From: Mermis nigrescens
Lineage: Eukaryota; Nematoda; Enoplea; Mermithida; Mermithidae
Assembly (NCBI GenBank): GCA_036768485.1
Contig: JAVLUZ010000626.1
Span: 336,001-400,000 of the forward strand
Direction of reading: 5' to 3'
Length of the DNA: 64,000 nt
In this document: one piece after another, positions 1 to 11,259 of the stretch
How the letters are laid out: the number at the start of each line of letters is the position of its first letter
Position numbering within the stretch: the stretch's first letter is position 1
Made by a program: the position numbers and the translations under genes
The notes under the pieces: generated by a model
Told to the model about the DNA's origin: nothing
Seen by the model: the letters and a program-made list of their open reading frames with translations, nothing else
The model's database searches: none

Positions 1-10
1 GAAAGATTGA
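1..10 (+). CDS. LEA-like small protein, copy 0, last codons only (partial)
   Basis: The window opens on the last two codons (Lys-Asp) and the TGA stop (8..10) of a third copy of the gene found complete at 15.7 and 38.2 kb. The bases across the stop and the start of the 3' UTR match the ends of copies 1 and 2 (GAAAGATTGA, then TGTAAACTACG and AACGTACAA). The rest of the gene lies to the left of the window. Its existence shows that the family is a tandem array of at least three members on the same strand. Confidence 0.75.
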
Positions 11-251
11 TTATGTGTGTAAACTACGCAGTTTTTTTCATTAACGTACAATGTTGTTTTTCTGTTATATTCGCGAGTGATGTAAGACGTATGTAATTAT
101 GTTCTCTATAATGCTTTGATCGACCGAAGTAAGTACCTAACTGCTGCGTCGATCTGAAAAGTATCGTAGGTACTTCAATTTTTTGTTTGTTATCTGCATT
201 ATTAATGCTTAGCATTAGATTTCTGTATTATCCGACTTAATTATCAATAAA
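11..251 (+). other. 3' UTR of LEA-like copy 0 with poly(A) signal
   Basis: This stretch aligns with the DNA downstream of copies 1 and 2 (shared stretches around TAATGCTTTGATCG, CGTCGAT, ATCTGCATTATTA and TGCTTAGCATT), but lacks the roughly 0.75-kb element that splits the same region in those copies. An AATAAA signal is at 246..251. It is the best preserved uninterrupted 3' UTR of the family here. Confidence 0.55.
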
Positions 252-284
252 CGTAGTCTTCATAAGAATTCCATGCTGGTACCT

Positions 285-1070
285 AGGGGCATAACCAGTC
301 GGGAGGCGGATGCTCCCCTCGCGTCCGAAATGAAAAAATATTTTGTTATAATCTACTAAAAGGATAGTTAAACTGCGCTTTTAGCACTTTCGAGCTACTA
401 AACTCAAAATTTTCTAACGATTCGCGCCGTATTTCCTATTTTGTATCATATTTGCCTTAAAATCAGATTCGATTTCAGGATAGCAGAATGTCGAAAATTT
501 TCGGCGCTTCGCGACGATTTATTATTTTCTGCATTAGTTTTCTTTGCAAAACCGCAAAACTAAATGCAAAGATGAGGATTTTGAATTGCCTTGGAGTCAA
601 ACTTTCACTTGATATTACAAAATCAGTCTTGCACATAGGTGGGCAGTGCCGAAATTCTGGGAGTGCAAGATTTTCCAAAAGTTAAAAAAATGATCTTAAA
701 AATAGTTGTATGGCGAAAAAACACCAGTTTTCAACGTTTATTATCGAGCACTATCGATTGGCATCAAAAAATTGCGAAAAAAACGAAAAACAATTTTTCA
801 AAAACTGAATTGGGGGTTGGGTATTCGGCCCTCTGAAAGTTCGGGGTTGCATACCCCAAACCTCCTCGCTTCCAAACGCCCACTTGTGGTCATACAGATA
901 GGTTTAAGGATAAATGTTTTTATATCCAAGTTTGAAATCAAGCGAAACATTTTTCGATTTTTTTGAAATCTTTTTCTTCACCATAATACCATTATTTTCG
1001 CGTGCGGTTCTCGAGATATAGGACTTCCAAAATATCGCCCCCCCTGAATAAAATCTTAATAATGCCCCTG
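285..1070. mobile_element. Putative hAT-like element with AGGGGCAT ends, split by a MITE
   Basis: The left end reads AGGGGCATAA and the right end is the reverse complement of CAGGGGCATTA. The 8-bp direct repeat TACCTAGG lies across both borders (280..287 and 1072..1079), which could be the target duplication, though it overlaps the left inverted end. A younger MITE (634..888) is inserted inside. No transposase frame is visible. Borders are approximate. Confidence 0.35.
634..888 (+). mobile_element. hAT-type MITE (family M1), copy 1
   Basis: Starts CATAGGTGGGCAG and ends CCCACTTGTG, the imperfect inverted ends of family M1. The body carries the family's hallmarks (a TTCTGGG block, TATGGCGAAAAAACACC, a cATCGATTGGCATCAAAAAAT-like block, a G-rich patch before the 3' end). 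Flanks GTCTTGCA and GTCATACA are an eroded 8-bp target duplication (6 of 8). Confidence 0.75.
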
Positions 1071-1089
1071 TTACCTAGGTTACTGTAGT

Positions 1090-2440
1090 GTTATGTTGAC
1101 ATTTGACATTGTACAAAAAAATATTTTTGTCTGATTTTATTAGGCACTTGCTGAATTTTCAATATGCTTTTATTCTAAGAGATATCTCACATTTATATCA
1201 TTGAAAAAACGGAAAATATTTAAATATTTTAGATATTAATAGGGGGACGGCGTGAATTCTAGAATAAAATGAAGAAGATTCGTGAGGACGAAAGAAAACG
1301 TGTCTTTATTTCAAGTCGGTCTGACGTTTTGATTCCCAGGTCACATGAATTAATAAATTGCTACATATATGCATAATGCTCCTAAAGGACGATGAATGTA
1401 ATGTATGTAAAGAACCCACTAAGATCCTCATGTTGAGTCTATGCAAAAGCGTCGAAAAATAAAATTAATCGCAAGTTTAACTCGTGAAAAACGCTTGAAA
1501 CAGCGTACACTGTAGGTTTGCTCAGCCTGGTCATCAGCGGACAACCTCTAGAAGACTCCCATGTCCCTCCCCGTGTGCATTCTCATTTAGAAATTGATTG
1601 GTACCTACTATTGTACATCGTAACATGCATGCACCAGACATGCACGTGGGGTCTAAAGATCCACTAGAATAAGAAAAAGGGAAATTTCCTTGGGAAAATG
1701 AGACGAATTAAAAGCTGAAAAGTGGAGTAAAATTGGAAATTTCGTTCAAAAATGCTTTAAATTGGCCAGGAACTGTAACGATGTTTTAACGATATTTGAG
1801 CGCTTTTACCAGCTGTTGAGGCCGCGCCATTTCAATACTAAAAAGCTCAATTCTTGACCTCTCCCAGACCGCCTGACCCGGCCCCCCAGATCTACCATGC
1901 TGTGCATCTATGGTTGACACCAGTCCGGCGTTGGATTGGAACAATATGCACAACATGAACGATCTAACGGTCAGCCAGAGAGCTCTTTCGATCTAAAATG
2001 GTCTATAATACAACTTTAAATTGTGCAAAAGCCATGAAGCAAAATAGGACAATTCCTGGAACTGTCAAACTCTTGCAAAGGAAATTATAAATTATATAAA
2101 TGCTTTTGTTCTAAACAAAGATCTTGCAGATATATTTTCTAAGTTTTTTCCCCAATTTCTGTTGCCAGAGTTCAATGAGAAACGTCGAAAAATCGATTTT
2201 TTGTTCTTACCACAACTTATGACCCTTTTTGACTTGAATAAAACGAGATAAGTCAGAAGAAACATAATTTTCAGCTAATTCGGTTTTTTATAGAAATTCT
2301 TGACTTTTTAACATTTCTCAAAGATCAACAGCTAAAGCTTTACGCCTATCAATGTTTATGCTTTGATTCCATGTACATACATATGTAGGTATATACAAAA
2401 ACAAATTTTATGTCGAGCCGCCACAACCCAGACAGGCACA
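1090..2440. repeat. Intergenic; holds a diverged copy of repeat unit R2 (about 1639-1915)
   Basis: No gene is visible. From about 1639 (CCAGACATGCACGTGGGG) to about 1915 (CATGCTGTGCATC) lies an inverted copy of a dispersed unit, here called R2, seen again near 21.64, 22.72, 23.72, 30.69, 36.75, 44.57 and 54.55 kb. Shared internal landmarks are a block like AAACTGTG, a block like TTTTAGCGCTTA and a block like GAGGTCATTTCGG. The remainder is AT-rich with nothing recognised. Confidence 0.45.
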
Positions 2441-2454
2441 TGAGGGGTCTTGAC

Positions 2455-2613
2455 CATACATGGGCAGCAAGAACATTGTGGGGAGTGAAATCGCCAAAAA
2501 TTGTTAAAAATTGCCAAAAATGTTACTGAAAATAGAATTCTGGGGTCTACAGTAATCTGCGGGGAATTCAACATCTAGGATTGTTTACCCCAACCCCTTC
2601 ACGCCCATATGTG
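2455..2613 (+). mobile_element. M1 MITE, copy 2, internally deleted, first of a tandem pair
   Basis: Begins CATACATGGGCAGCA and ends CGCCCATATGTG. It is flanked by perfect 8-bp repeats GTCTTGAC at 2447..2454 and 2614..2621. At 159 bp it is a shortened member of the family. Confidence 0.8.
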
Positions 2614-2621
2614 GTCTTGAC

Positions 2622-2863
2622 CAAAGGTGGGCAGCACCAAAATTCTGGGGGAAGGGTTGAAAAAATTTTCAAAGGTCAAAAAAAGGTATTGAAAGTGGTC
2701 GTATGGCGGGAAAAAAACACCATTTTTCGAGGTTTCTCATCGAGCACTATCTAATGGCATAAAAAATCGCTAAAAAGCAAAAAAAATTTCAAAATTTGAA
2801 TTCTGGGGGGTATTTCAACTTCTGGGGGGCGCATACCCCCCAAAACCCCCACTCCCACGTGTG
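2622..2863 (+). mobile_element. M1 MITE, copy 3, inserted at the flank of copy 2
   Basis: Begins CAAAGGTGGGCAGCACC and ends CTCCCACGTGTG. GTCTTGAC is present on both sides (2614..2621 and 2864..2871), so three copies of the same 8-mer alternate with two MITEs. The second element evidently landed in the target duplication of the first. Confidence 0.85.
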
Positions 2864-2954
2864 GTCTTGACCCCCTAGAATGAAAGAATGGAAAATTTTC
2901 CAGCGGAAATGAGCCAAAGATTCATTTTAAAAGACATCAATTGACTGAAAATAG

Positions 2955-3052
2955 TCAGTATATGATAATATAATATTATAATTATATTATAATATTATAT
3001 TATCATATCATAATCATATCAGTATAATCATATATAATCATATATATGAAAT
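2955..3052. repeat. AT palindromic simple repeat
   Basis: About 100 bp of almost pure A and T made of ATATTATAAT and ATCATATA units that read as several overlapping palindromes. Probably a cruciform-prone simple repeat; no gene function is implied. Confidence 0.8.
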
Positions 3053-3054
3053 AG

Positions 3055-4100
3055 TCGTATTCAATTTTACCAAAGTTATATTTTATTTTATATTATTTTA
3101 ACATTTATAGTCTGTTTCATGAAACCTCGTGCACGGTTCACAAGACTACAGTGAATAATTGTTTTTATGTGCAAAAGATTTACACTAGGTCCAAAATAAT
3201 TTTCGCTTAGATCGAAAATTATCACACTTTTCAGTTTTCAAATCCATCATACATATGAAGCTATCCAAAATTCTACTGATTATTAAAAGAACCCATATTA
3301 TGACATAAGGAAAAGAAAAAAATGAAAAGGAAACGGGAAATAAGAGAAAAATTTGCAATAGTAATAATTTTAAGAAAAATCAATTGAAACAGGAAATGCT
3401 AACTAACGATACGACAAATGCGAATATAAATCTTATGACGACATTCAACATATCAAAGAGAAACAACTTTTAAAAGTGCACAAAAACAATATCATACGCC
3501 TAAACGTACTCTGAGGTACTTCCCCATGATAATGATACGTTTAAAACATCTCTATTCGTAAAACATTACCACTCGAGAACTACTACTTTACATAACGAAA
3601 TTCTGAGATCGGAGTAAAACATTTAAGATGCTCTGCGTAAAACAGGAATTACTGAAAATACGACAAATATAAATATAAATTTGTTGAAAAAATCAAATGT
3701 ATCTATATTATTTCTGATAAGGTGTCATTCCAATAGTATTCTTGATATTTTTAGAGTCAACAAAACAATATTGCGTACAATCGATATGCACACATCACAA
3801 TACAAGACTCGAAGTGTACATATGTACAAAATAAACGGAAAACATTGAGAAGCAATTCACTGATACAGAATAAAATTTTGGCCATCTTAAAAATACGGAA
3901 CAAAACAAAATACTTAAAGGCATGCTTTTGGTAAAAAATTACGAATTTTTCGATGAAATTTCGAATATGCACTGAACACGGGGCGTCCATTGGCCCATTG
4001 GAAAAATACGGAACCGAAATATTCAAATGAATAAATCGAAAAATCAGAATAACTTTCCATGAAAAGGTGCATAAATCGGTGATTTTTTTAACTCGGAGAA
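3055..4100. other. AT-rich intergenic stretch, nothing recognised
   Basis: Frames are short and codon use is not gene-like. A TATAGTCTGTTTCA motif near 3110 is a stray end of the 165-bp TA-flanked MITE family seen at 7.38 kb. The last part (about 4105-4347) is probably the 3' UTR of the membrane-protein gene on the minus strand, with AATAAA (reverse complement) at about 4106. Confidence 0.5.
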
Positions 4101-4347
4101 TGTGATTTTATTTCGAAAGTCGTGCTCCCGTAGAACTTGAGAAATCAAAATTTAAATTTGAATTCAAATCCTTATTCAGAAATTGTCTTACCGGCTGATT
4201 GCATCAACGAAGATCTCTTTCAAGGATACATTTTGAATTCGAATTGTAAGAGTGAGCCAGAATGATTTTGGTCGAAATTTGATGATTTTTAGTTCATTTA
4301 AAGGTTAAAAATACAATTAAACGAATTTCCGAAGTGACAGGCATCTG

Positions 4348-4536
4348 CTATACGTAGAATTCTTTGCCGCCTTGGGCGACCTCGGTGTTGCTGGTCAGTT
4401 GGACGACGGCCACTTCGTAGCTGTGGCCGTCGTTCATTCGCCTGTAACACACGAAGGCCACCGCTAACGCAACCAGTAAAACGAGCAACGCCGCCACGGC
4501 TATCAGGCTGTACAGCAATGTCGCATTAACGCCCAT
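4348..4536 (-). CDS. Small single-pass membrane protein with PDZ-ligand-like C-terminus
   Basis: A 62-codon frame that stands out from its surroundings by strongly G/C-ending codons (GTC, GCC, CTG, GGC, AAC), which argues for real coding use. A short N-terminus (MGVNATLLY) with one N-glycosylation sequon (NAT) is followed by a hydrophobic helix at about residues 10-30, ending in CYRR, so the tail is probably cytoplasmic. The tail ends GKEFYV, the shape of a class II PDZ ligand such as those closing neurexins (EYYV) and syndecans (EFYA); no relationship to either is shown. A TGA lies in frame five codons upstream and a TTTTTTAG acceptor sits near 4568, so this is either a whole small protein with a spliced 5' UTR or the final coding exon of a longer one using a cryptic acceptor. 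Family not recognised. Confidence 0.6.
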   Translation of the reverse strand: MGVNATLLYSLIAVAALLVLLVALAVAFVCYRRMNDGHSYEVAVVQLTSNTEVAQGGKEFYV

Positions 4537-4759
4537 GCTCGCCGTTTTTCATCTTTGGTCTCTGCCCTAAAAAACTGTTTCGCAGTAATTTAAAAATGAG
4601 AAAACTAATTCCGTACCTGAAAAGCGTCGAACAATTTGCGGTGCAAAAGGCAGAAAATAAGTTGGGGATATAGTTTTTCTCACGAACTTCCGAAAAGTTC
4701 GTTAACCAATTCGATTTTTGTATTGTAATGCACATCTTCTTAGCCCCGCATATGCACAT

Positions 4760-5580
4760 TCGTAGAACTCACTGAGCTGACGGCCACAGAATTTTCAATG
4801 ATTAGGCATAATTTTATCAAATTTCAAGGACTGAAAAGACAAATCATGCTCTTATCCCTCTAACTCAGTCTTCGTGTTTTTACAGATTTATCTTTATTTT
4901 GAGCCATTACAGCGGACCATATTCAGTTAAGTTATGCGTTTAATTTCAAAAAATTTTTTGCGCACCTAATTCATCAAATTTCGATTATCTGCACTGTTAA
5001 ATAGCGCAACTGTGGAATTAACCATAAAGTTTTCATTGTCATTTTATTTAAGCGTCATGGGATAAATATCCGGTATGAACACATTTCATAATTATTTTAA
5101 AAAGTTAACAATCATTCGTAAGTTTATTTTGGCTAAAGATTCTTAGGAATCAACTATTATTTTATTTATAAAATTTGACGAAAATGAGGTGGCCTGGCCC
5201 TTGCTATCAGTATCTAAAAAGATTAATCGCTCACTCGAATAAGAATGCGTATTCCAACTAATCTAGCGAAAGACTAAACAAATATATCAATAAGTCGATG
5301 TTCTTGCATTCGTAGCTAATGTCTAAACGTATTCCGCCAAAAAAACCGGGCTCCGCGAATTAATACGTTACATAAATGTAATATATAATTTTATAGGTCG
5401 GCAGGGTTGGCAAAAAGTATCTGCTTACCCCCTGTTTGGAATTAGAGGAATCTATACGTAAGCTTATACGAACGGCATTATCTACGCAGCGAGACAGGTA
5501 AAATATACGTATGCCAATAGGCGTATGGAGGGTACTAATGCATAACAATAAGCATTTATAAGAAAAGCTTAGACGAAAAT
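4760..5580. other. Intergenic, nothing recognised
   Basis: AT-rich sequence with no convincing frame or repeat landmark; no RNA gene fold was noticed. Confidence 0.5.
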
Positions 5581-5607
5581 TATTTGTCTTATCCTCGTGA
5601 GAGTATG

Positions 5608-5961
5608 AACCGCGTAACGGAGTGGGGGTTTAGACCGAATGCATCGCACAAATGGGTATATTTCCAGCTGAAAAATTTTCTTACGGCAGCTAGCAGCCAT
5701 GGTAGCAACGCAAAAGAGGCCAGTCATCAAAAGTCAATCGATCGAAAGCTAAACAACTTAGCCTATTCGTTTTTCCATTTTTTCCGCTTCAGAAGGCGGC
5801 CCAGATTTATGCAATTTCCATATACAGAAATTCCTACGCGAAATCGTCCGCAAACGACGAAAAAAGATATGATACATCGCAGCTATTTACTTCATTCGAT
5901 TTTCTCCTCTGTCGCAAGCACGCGCGTAAGCCTTATTACGGATCAATTTAATAAAAAATAA
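5608..5961 (+). CDS. Unrecognised 117-codon frame, doubtful
   Basis: Starting from the ATG at 5608 (MNRVTEWGF) the frame runs 117 codons to a TAA, with an AATAAA-rich tail immediately after (5950-5962). The product would be basic, with a run HFFRFRRRPRF near the middle and no signal peptide, membrane helix or known motif. Its base composition is slightly richer in G and C than the flanks. It may be an exon read past its splice site or chance; I assign no function. Confidence 0.2.
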   Translation, partial: NRVTEWGFRPNASHKWVYFQLKNFLTAASSHGSNAKEASHQKSIDRKLNNLAYSFFHFFRFRRRPRFMQFPYTEIPTRNRPQTTKKDMIHRSYLLHSIFSSVASTRVSLITDQFNKK

Positions 5962-5989
5962 AGCGTTTATACCAATTTTTCTTATGCAT

Positions 5990-7250
5990 TAATTATCGGA
6001 GACTCGAAAAATTCGGAGGATATCGGTTGGCATAACATTTTTTTGGAATTTCCGCACGATTCAATCCGTATTGTACGAATTGATGCATTTAAACGTCGTT
6101 CCGCTTGCATCGACGAACATTATAAACTTACATATATATACATGCGTCGCAATAAAATTGATTAATGAGAAGTCCACATACCATATTCTTCTGCTTACGA
6201 GTTATAATATCGCGAGAAATAAAGCTTACGCTGCAGAAGATAAGACTTGAATGTGTCTAAGAAATGATGCACTAATTATATATTCTTAATTAAATAACAC
6301 GTCGTTTCCTGCTACTTTTTGTCTTTTGTTAGCCGATTGAATAAGCTAGACACGCGACACACGCCTATATTAGAAAGCGTGCTTTTGAAATTCAAATTGG
6401 GGCTACGTTAAGAAGTTCAAATCGCAGCTATCTTACAACGATACGAAAAGTATTTTGGAAAACGAAACCGAAATTCTAACCAATTTTCATCAGTGTTTTT
6501 AGGCTTTCAAAACCATTAATAAAAACTCTTAGTTTTTGTGTTTTGATTTCAGATATTTTCATACATTATATAAAATGGTTCAAATTGATTTTGACGCTAA
6601 GAAAATTTTGTTCTCTTCGTTTAACTTCAAAACAAAATTAAGTATATTAGCAAGATTATTAAACTTAGATTAATTAGAAAGATACTAGAAGCATTTCGGT
6701 AAACGATTTATGCAGTAATCGTTTCAATTTTTATCAGTGTATTTTGAAACATTGATAAAAGACTCCAATTTTTATATAGCAATTTATTTATTATTATTCT
6801 ACTTAAAGGTTCATATTAATTCCTGATACGAATGAAAATTTCAATCTTTCCATTTCATTAACTTTCCTATTAAGTTTGAACAAGCTATTGAAAACTATTT
6901 TTCCAATAAGAAATAACTTTAATTCAGGGTGACCATTTTAATTTTCTTAATAAATGCAGGATTTTATTTCTAGGAAAGATCGACAAATTGTATGAAGATA
7001 ATTTTATTACATTGACCCAAATGTTCTTTTCTATAAAAGTAATCGCGTCTAAATCAATCTTCAACTCTTGCCAATTCCGGCAACGAAGGTATTGACATCA
7101 ATATCTTTTGAATATAATGAACTAAGGGTTCACTTGATTTAAGAAGTCTTTCTGTTTAATTTTTTATTTAGAAATATTTTTATCCAATTCTCGTCTACTA
7201 ATTGTAGCGACAATCTTTCAACGCAATAGCTTCGTAACGCTCACTTACTT
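5990..7250. other. AT-rich intergenic stretch, nothing recognised
   Basis: No frame of note and no clear repeat. Long A/T runs throughout. The right edge grades into the diverged duplicate segment that begins near 7.25 kb. Confidence 0.5.
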
Positions 7251-7381
7251 TTTATTATTTCTAATGTTTCCAATGCGATATGTAATTTATTCCTAATGCA
7301 TTTCATAAAACAAGAATCGAACCGTCAATAATAAATGCGTTAAGTGTCGATTTGAGGATAGAAACGGATAATTTATGCATC

Positions 7382-7544
7382 TATAGTCTGTTTCCACTCG
7401 TGCAAAAATTCTAAGAATTTTCATCGACACAAGCCCAGGGTTACGATAATTATATATCAGGTCAATGCTATAATCGCAATCAGTCAGCTTATTGTCAGAG
7501 ATGGTTTCAAAATTTATGGCCGAAGTTGTGTGAAACAGACTATA
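7382..7544. mobile_element. Tc1/mariner-type MITE with TATAGTCTGTTTC ends (family M2), copy 1
   Basis: Begins TATAGTCTGTTTCCAC and ends GTGTGAAACAGACTATA, near-perfect inverted ends whose outermost TA may be the duplicated target. About 163 bp. Further copies lie at 23454..23618 and 37080..37243 in the two arms of the large inverted repeat. Confidence 0.75.
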
Positions 7545-7611
7545 GTACTCGTTTATAGTTTGTTACTATAGTCTCATTAATTACGGGTGGTTGGAGTTAA
7601 TCCGTGGTCAG

Positions 7612-7763
7612 CAGAATTTAGGCACCTACTTTTAGCCTTTTGCCGCCGCCTTTTCATCATCAGTTAAAAGCATTTTCCCAATACAATAATCTGCGCACAG
7701 TTTAATAACACGGGCTTTCCTTCTCATCACTGTATTTTACTGTGTGATAAATATTAAAAGTAC
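7612..7763 (-). pseudogene. Broken homologue of the 49-codon frame at 58.8 kb
   Basis: Reading the minus strand from an ATG near 7725, the codons follow those of the intact frame at 58762..58911 (shared stretches CCCGTGTT, AAGGCGGCGGCAAAAGGC and ACTCCAACCACCCGTAATTAA on that strand), but the line reads AAAGGC then TAA, with further stops TAG and TGA beyond. It is therefore a decayed copy if the intact frame is a real gene. Confidence 0.4.
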
Positions 7764-7868
7764 AAAAGCCCTAGTGGCTCCTTTTTCATGAAAATGAGCA
7801 AGGAAGACCGGTCACCACCAGTAATAAAAGTTAAAATATTAATTATCTACGCAGCGTCAGTTGACGGA

Positions 7869-8054
7869 TTATGGCAATTTCACATCCGTTCGGTCGTCTG
7901 TTCGAAAATTCCTGAGTTCTAGACGGGCTTTCTGTAGTTTTCGGTAGCGTTTATGACAAAAACTCAGCAGCGACCAGCAGTGCCGCTTATTTGCCGCGGG
8001 CGCCAACCGGCTTTCAGGAGGCGGCAATTTTTTCAATACAAGTTTACGCTTCAT
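7869..8054 (-). CDS. Unrecognised 61-codon basic frame inside duplicate segment D
   Basis: Starts MKRKLVLKKL and ends near TDDRTDVKLP; very rich in Lys and Arg. The corresponding DNA at about 59.05-59.25 kb keeps only the last part in frame (RTNDRTDVKLL, same stop codon) and has stops upstream. A splice-acceptor-like CTACAG precedes the shared part in both copies, so the conserved piece could be a short terminal exon rather than part of a 61-codon gene. No family recognised. Confidence 0.2.
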   Translation of the reverse strand: MKRKLVLKKLPPPESRLAPAANKRHCWSLLSFCHKRYRKLQKARLELRNFRTDDRTDVKLP

Positions 8055-8517
8055 TTATCAAACAATGTGTACTTTATTAGCACGCATGTAGACAATGCCC
8101 GACTTTACATACGCACAATAACGATCGATCTGACTTCGAAAATTCGATTCCCAATTCTTTTGAAATAGAAATACATATGTACCTACTGCTTTCTAGTTTT
8201 TCATTGTATGAAATCATGTCATGTCGACCTAAAGAAATAAGTTGTAATTAGGAATTAATAAACATCGTTAAACGACTGACCGGCTGTTGGACTGTTTCCA
8301 TTTTCGGAACAGTTAGTACGGCCTTTATCTTTCCTTCGCCTTTTCCCCCAGCATTATTTCAACATGTACATTTGTCATACGGAAAGCGTCTTTGTTTTAT
8401 GCAAGATAGAACAGCTGAATTGAAGCATACTGTAGAGACCTTATTTGGGCGATATTTCGCAAGAGAAGTCTCTCTCTACCATAGGGGGTATTCGACCTCC
8501 CGCAGAATGGCTGCGAA

Positions 8518-8779
8518 CACACCTGGGCGTAGGGTTGGGGGGTTTGCACCCCCCAGAAACCAAAATACCCTCCAGAAATCAAAATACCCCCCCCAGAATA
8601 TCAATTTTTGAAAATTTTTCTCTCGTTTTTCCGCAATTTTTTGATGCCAATGGATAGTGCTTGATGAGAAACGTCGAAAAATGGTGTTTTTATCGCCATA
8701 CCACCATTTTTAAGGCCATTTTTTGACCTTCAAAAATCTTGCACCCCCATCCCACGAATTTTCTCGCTGCCCACGTATG
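8518..8779 (-). mobile_element. M1 MITE, copy 4
   Basis: Minus-strand copy: CACACCTGGGCG at the left and CCCACGTATG at the right. Flanks GCTGCGAA and GCTGCGAC agree at 7 of 8 bases. The interior holds the full set of family blocks in reverse, including GGTGTTTTTATCGCCATACC and two TTTCTGG-type repeats near the 3' end. Confidence 0.8.
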
Positions 8780-8784
8780 GCTGC

Positions 8785-11255
8785 GACCCCCACCCCCTTC
8801 TCGCAGAATTGTCGATTTTTTGGAAAAATTGTAAAAAGTGTCTTTTAAAAAGCGTTTTTAGCTCATTTTGACTCAAAAGTCTCGAATTTTGGCGCTTCGC
8901 GCCATACACACATTTTTTGACTATACTTCGTTCAATTTTCCTGATTTTTTCAAATTTTTCTTGAAAATTTTTCATGTTTAATCTCTAAGTAAGAACGAGC
9001 ATTGTCTCTATGGTCTTAAAATAGTTGTTTTTGACGTGTAAGCGATATTTTTTAGCCTAAATAAAGCACTTTTTGAAAATTTTTGGGGCCTGATCTCCCG
9101 GAATTCCCATGCTGTACGTAGGACATGTATACTTTCTACGATTATTCTTTTGGTATAATGACCGTTATAGCTAGATAATCATTTTTTAATTCTGATAATC
9201 AAGCGCCATAAGAAGCATCATAAAAATGATTAATGCTTCAGGTGCATAAGAAATTAGAATGAGTGTTAATGATCATCTGGATCATGCGGCGTCGATTTGT
9301 TGATCTGGAAAACGCAACAAAAAAGATGGAGAAATCGAAGCGAGTTACAAAAATTCAATGCTTTCGTATTTATTTTGCCATATTTCGACGCCGTATTTTT
9401 CAGCCTTATTTTTCGACATTTATTTCGGATTTCTCATAAACCTATTTTTGTCCGTAATAAGTAGGTACCATTTTTGTTTTTCCTTTAGGAAAGATCCTTG
9501 CTTAAAATTTAACACAGACTTAAAATTCAACTTTGCTTAAAGATACAAGGTTGGGTCTAGCCCGACTTAAGGCGAACTTTAATCTGACACGGCAACAAAA
9601 ATTAATGCTGCGTGCATTTATCATGCACAGATTTAAGGCAAGCTTGAGTCAAAAAGTCTAATTACAAAAGATCTTGAGTTAAATGTCATACCAAAAAAGA
9701 AAACTTTAATAAATTAATAAAGCAATGAAAAAATTAATAAATTGATAAAAAAACAGATAAATATAAAATTATAGAAAAATGCAAGTGACACGAAACTTCG
9801 TATAAGGGGGCAGATAACCACAAGATTTCATACAAAATGCAATATTTCTTTTATAAAACCATTTAATTCTGAATTAGGTTCATTTAAACGCTATTTAGTC
9901 TCCATTGAATTCATGAATAGAATTAGATTAAAAAGACTCTGATACCAGCAAATTTTTATAAAAAACAGCTCAATATTCAAATTTCTTTGGATTAATTGTC
10001 AGTTTCTCTTTCAACGTTTGATCATAATACTGACTAGAGAACGAAATCAGCATGCATTTTTATTTCAATATGCTGCCTAATTTTACTGCTAACTTATTTT
10101 ACGGATCAAAATCAAATGAATGGTCAGGATACCTACATCATTTCCGAAATAGAAACACCATCCATTTTGTGTGCTGACTTGTGTGAGTGGCAATATTGCA
10201 CTTGAAGTGAAATTTGTCAGCGATAAATGTGCTTCCACAAAGGAACAAACATTAGCTGCAACTGCTTTGAGAAACAGAACGTTATATTGCAAGATAACAA
10301 TCAGATTGTCAAAACATTCAGCGCGCATTTACTCGCAACTTTCTTAATTTTTCGATAAATGACGCGTATTTGATGAGGCGGCCTTTTTTCATTTTTAATC
10401 AAGATTTTTCAAATCTTTTACTCAGTCACTAGCTCAAGTTCAGAAAACGTCAAACCAACGTGCTAAACTGGTTTATGATCAAAAAATCATTCCTTTGGAT
10501 GAAAGAGATTCTATAAGAGGTCAGATTTTTTTAGGTTCCTGATCCGCTAGTGCCTTATTACTCATCACGGAATTGGTTGCAAAGCGACTTGCACTTTTAT
10601 TTGTTTGTTTATTTTCACTTTGGTATATTTTCACTTTTGTTTAATTCATTAATGGCTTTTATGCCATCAAACGAATGAAGTTTACAAATTGAAAGAAATT
10701 TGAAATTTATTAAAACAGCTTTGAAGTTTGAATTTTCAGAACTAATTCCCATAAATATTTTATTCTTTCTATGCGCTCAACTCTTTTATTTATAATTTAA
10801 TCAACTAATTTTCCAATGCCTCTCAATATCTGACCACTATGTAGAATAGATGCAAACCGCATCCGTTTTAAGTCACTGTCAGCAATATTAAAAGTTTGTC
10901 GTTTCATCTTAGGTAGCGCGTTAGCGCGTACCTATAATATACTTGGGTACCCCTAACAACTGTGCACCCCCTTACAGCTATAACGGGACACTTCTGGAAG
11001 GTGCGGTTTTTTTTTTAAAGAAAGATAATAAAAAAATTCGCTGCCCGTATTTTTTTGTTTTTCTTGAAACTCAAAACTGACTGTGTAAAGAAGGTGTAAA
11101 GTTTTTTGTGTAACGTTATAACATAGGACAAATTTTGGGACCTTTTTACTGCGGCATGTGGACAACTGAGTATTGATGACTTGAAGAATTGAACAGCATA
11201 GGATAATAGAGGGATGAATTCTACAGATGACACTTTTTTTGTTTTTTGAAATTCG
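8785..11255. other. Intergenic, nothing firm recognised
   Basis: Contains short frames (for example a 79-codon minus-strand frame at 10089..10328 ending next to a GTAGGT donor-like site) but none with family resemblance. A mostly AT-rich stretch with no element borders that I can pair. Confidence 0.45.
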
Positions 11256-11259
11256 CATT

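Larger units (their letters stand above)
7255..8110. repeat. Diverged duplicate segment D, copy 1
   Basis: Aligns with about 58.60-59.29 kb in the same orientation over most of its length with many small gaps. Landmarks shared by both: ATCGAACCGT, TAATTTATGCA, ATTACGGGTGGTTGGAGTT, CTTTTGCCGCCGCC, GGAAGACCGGTCACCA, ATCTACGCAGCGTCAGTTG, ATCCGTTCGGTCGT, GCGCCAACCGGCTTTC and ATCAAACAATGTGTAC. A TA-type MITE (7382..7544) interrupts this copy only. The conservation is far above that of neighbouring DNA, so the segment once held something functional or is an old low-copy repeat. Confidence 0.65.

Noticed and set aside
10089..10328. 79-codon minus-strand frame MRAECFDNLIVILQYNV...
   Set aside because: Somewhat protein-like and near a GTAGGT donor-like site, but a TAA precedes the ATG and there is no motif or second exon; not enough to call a gene.
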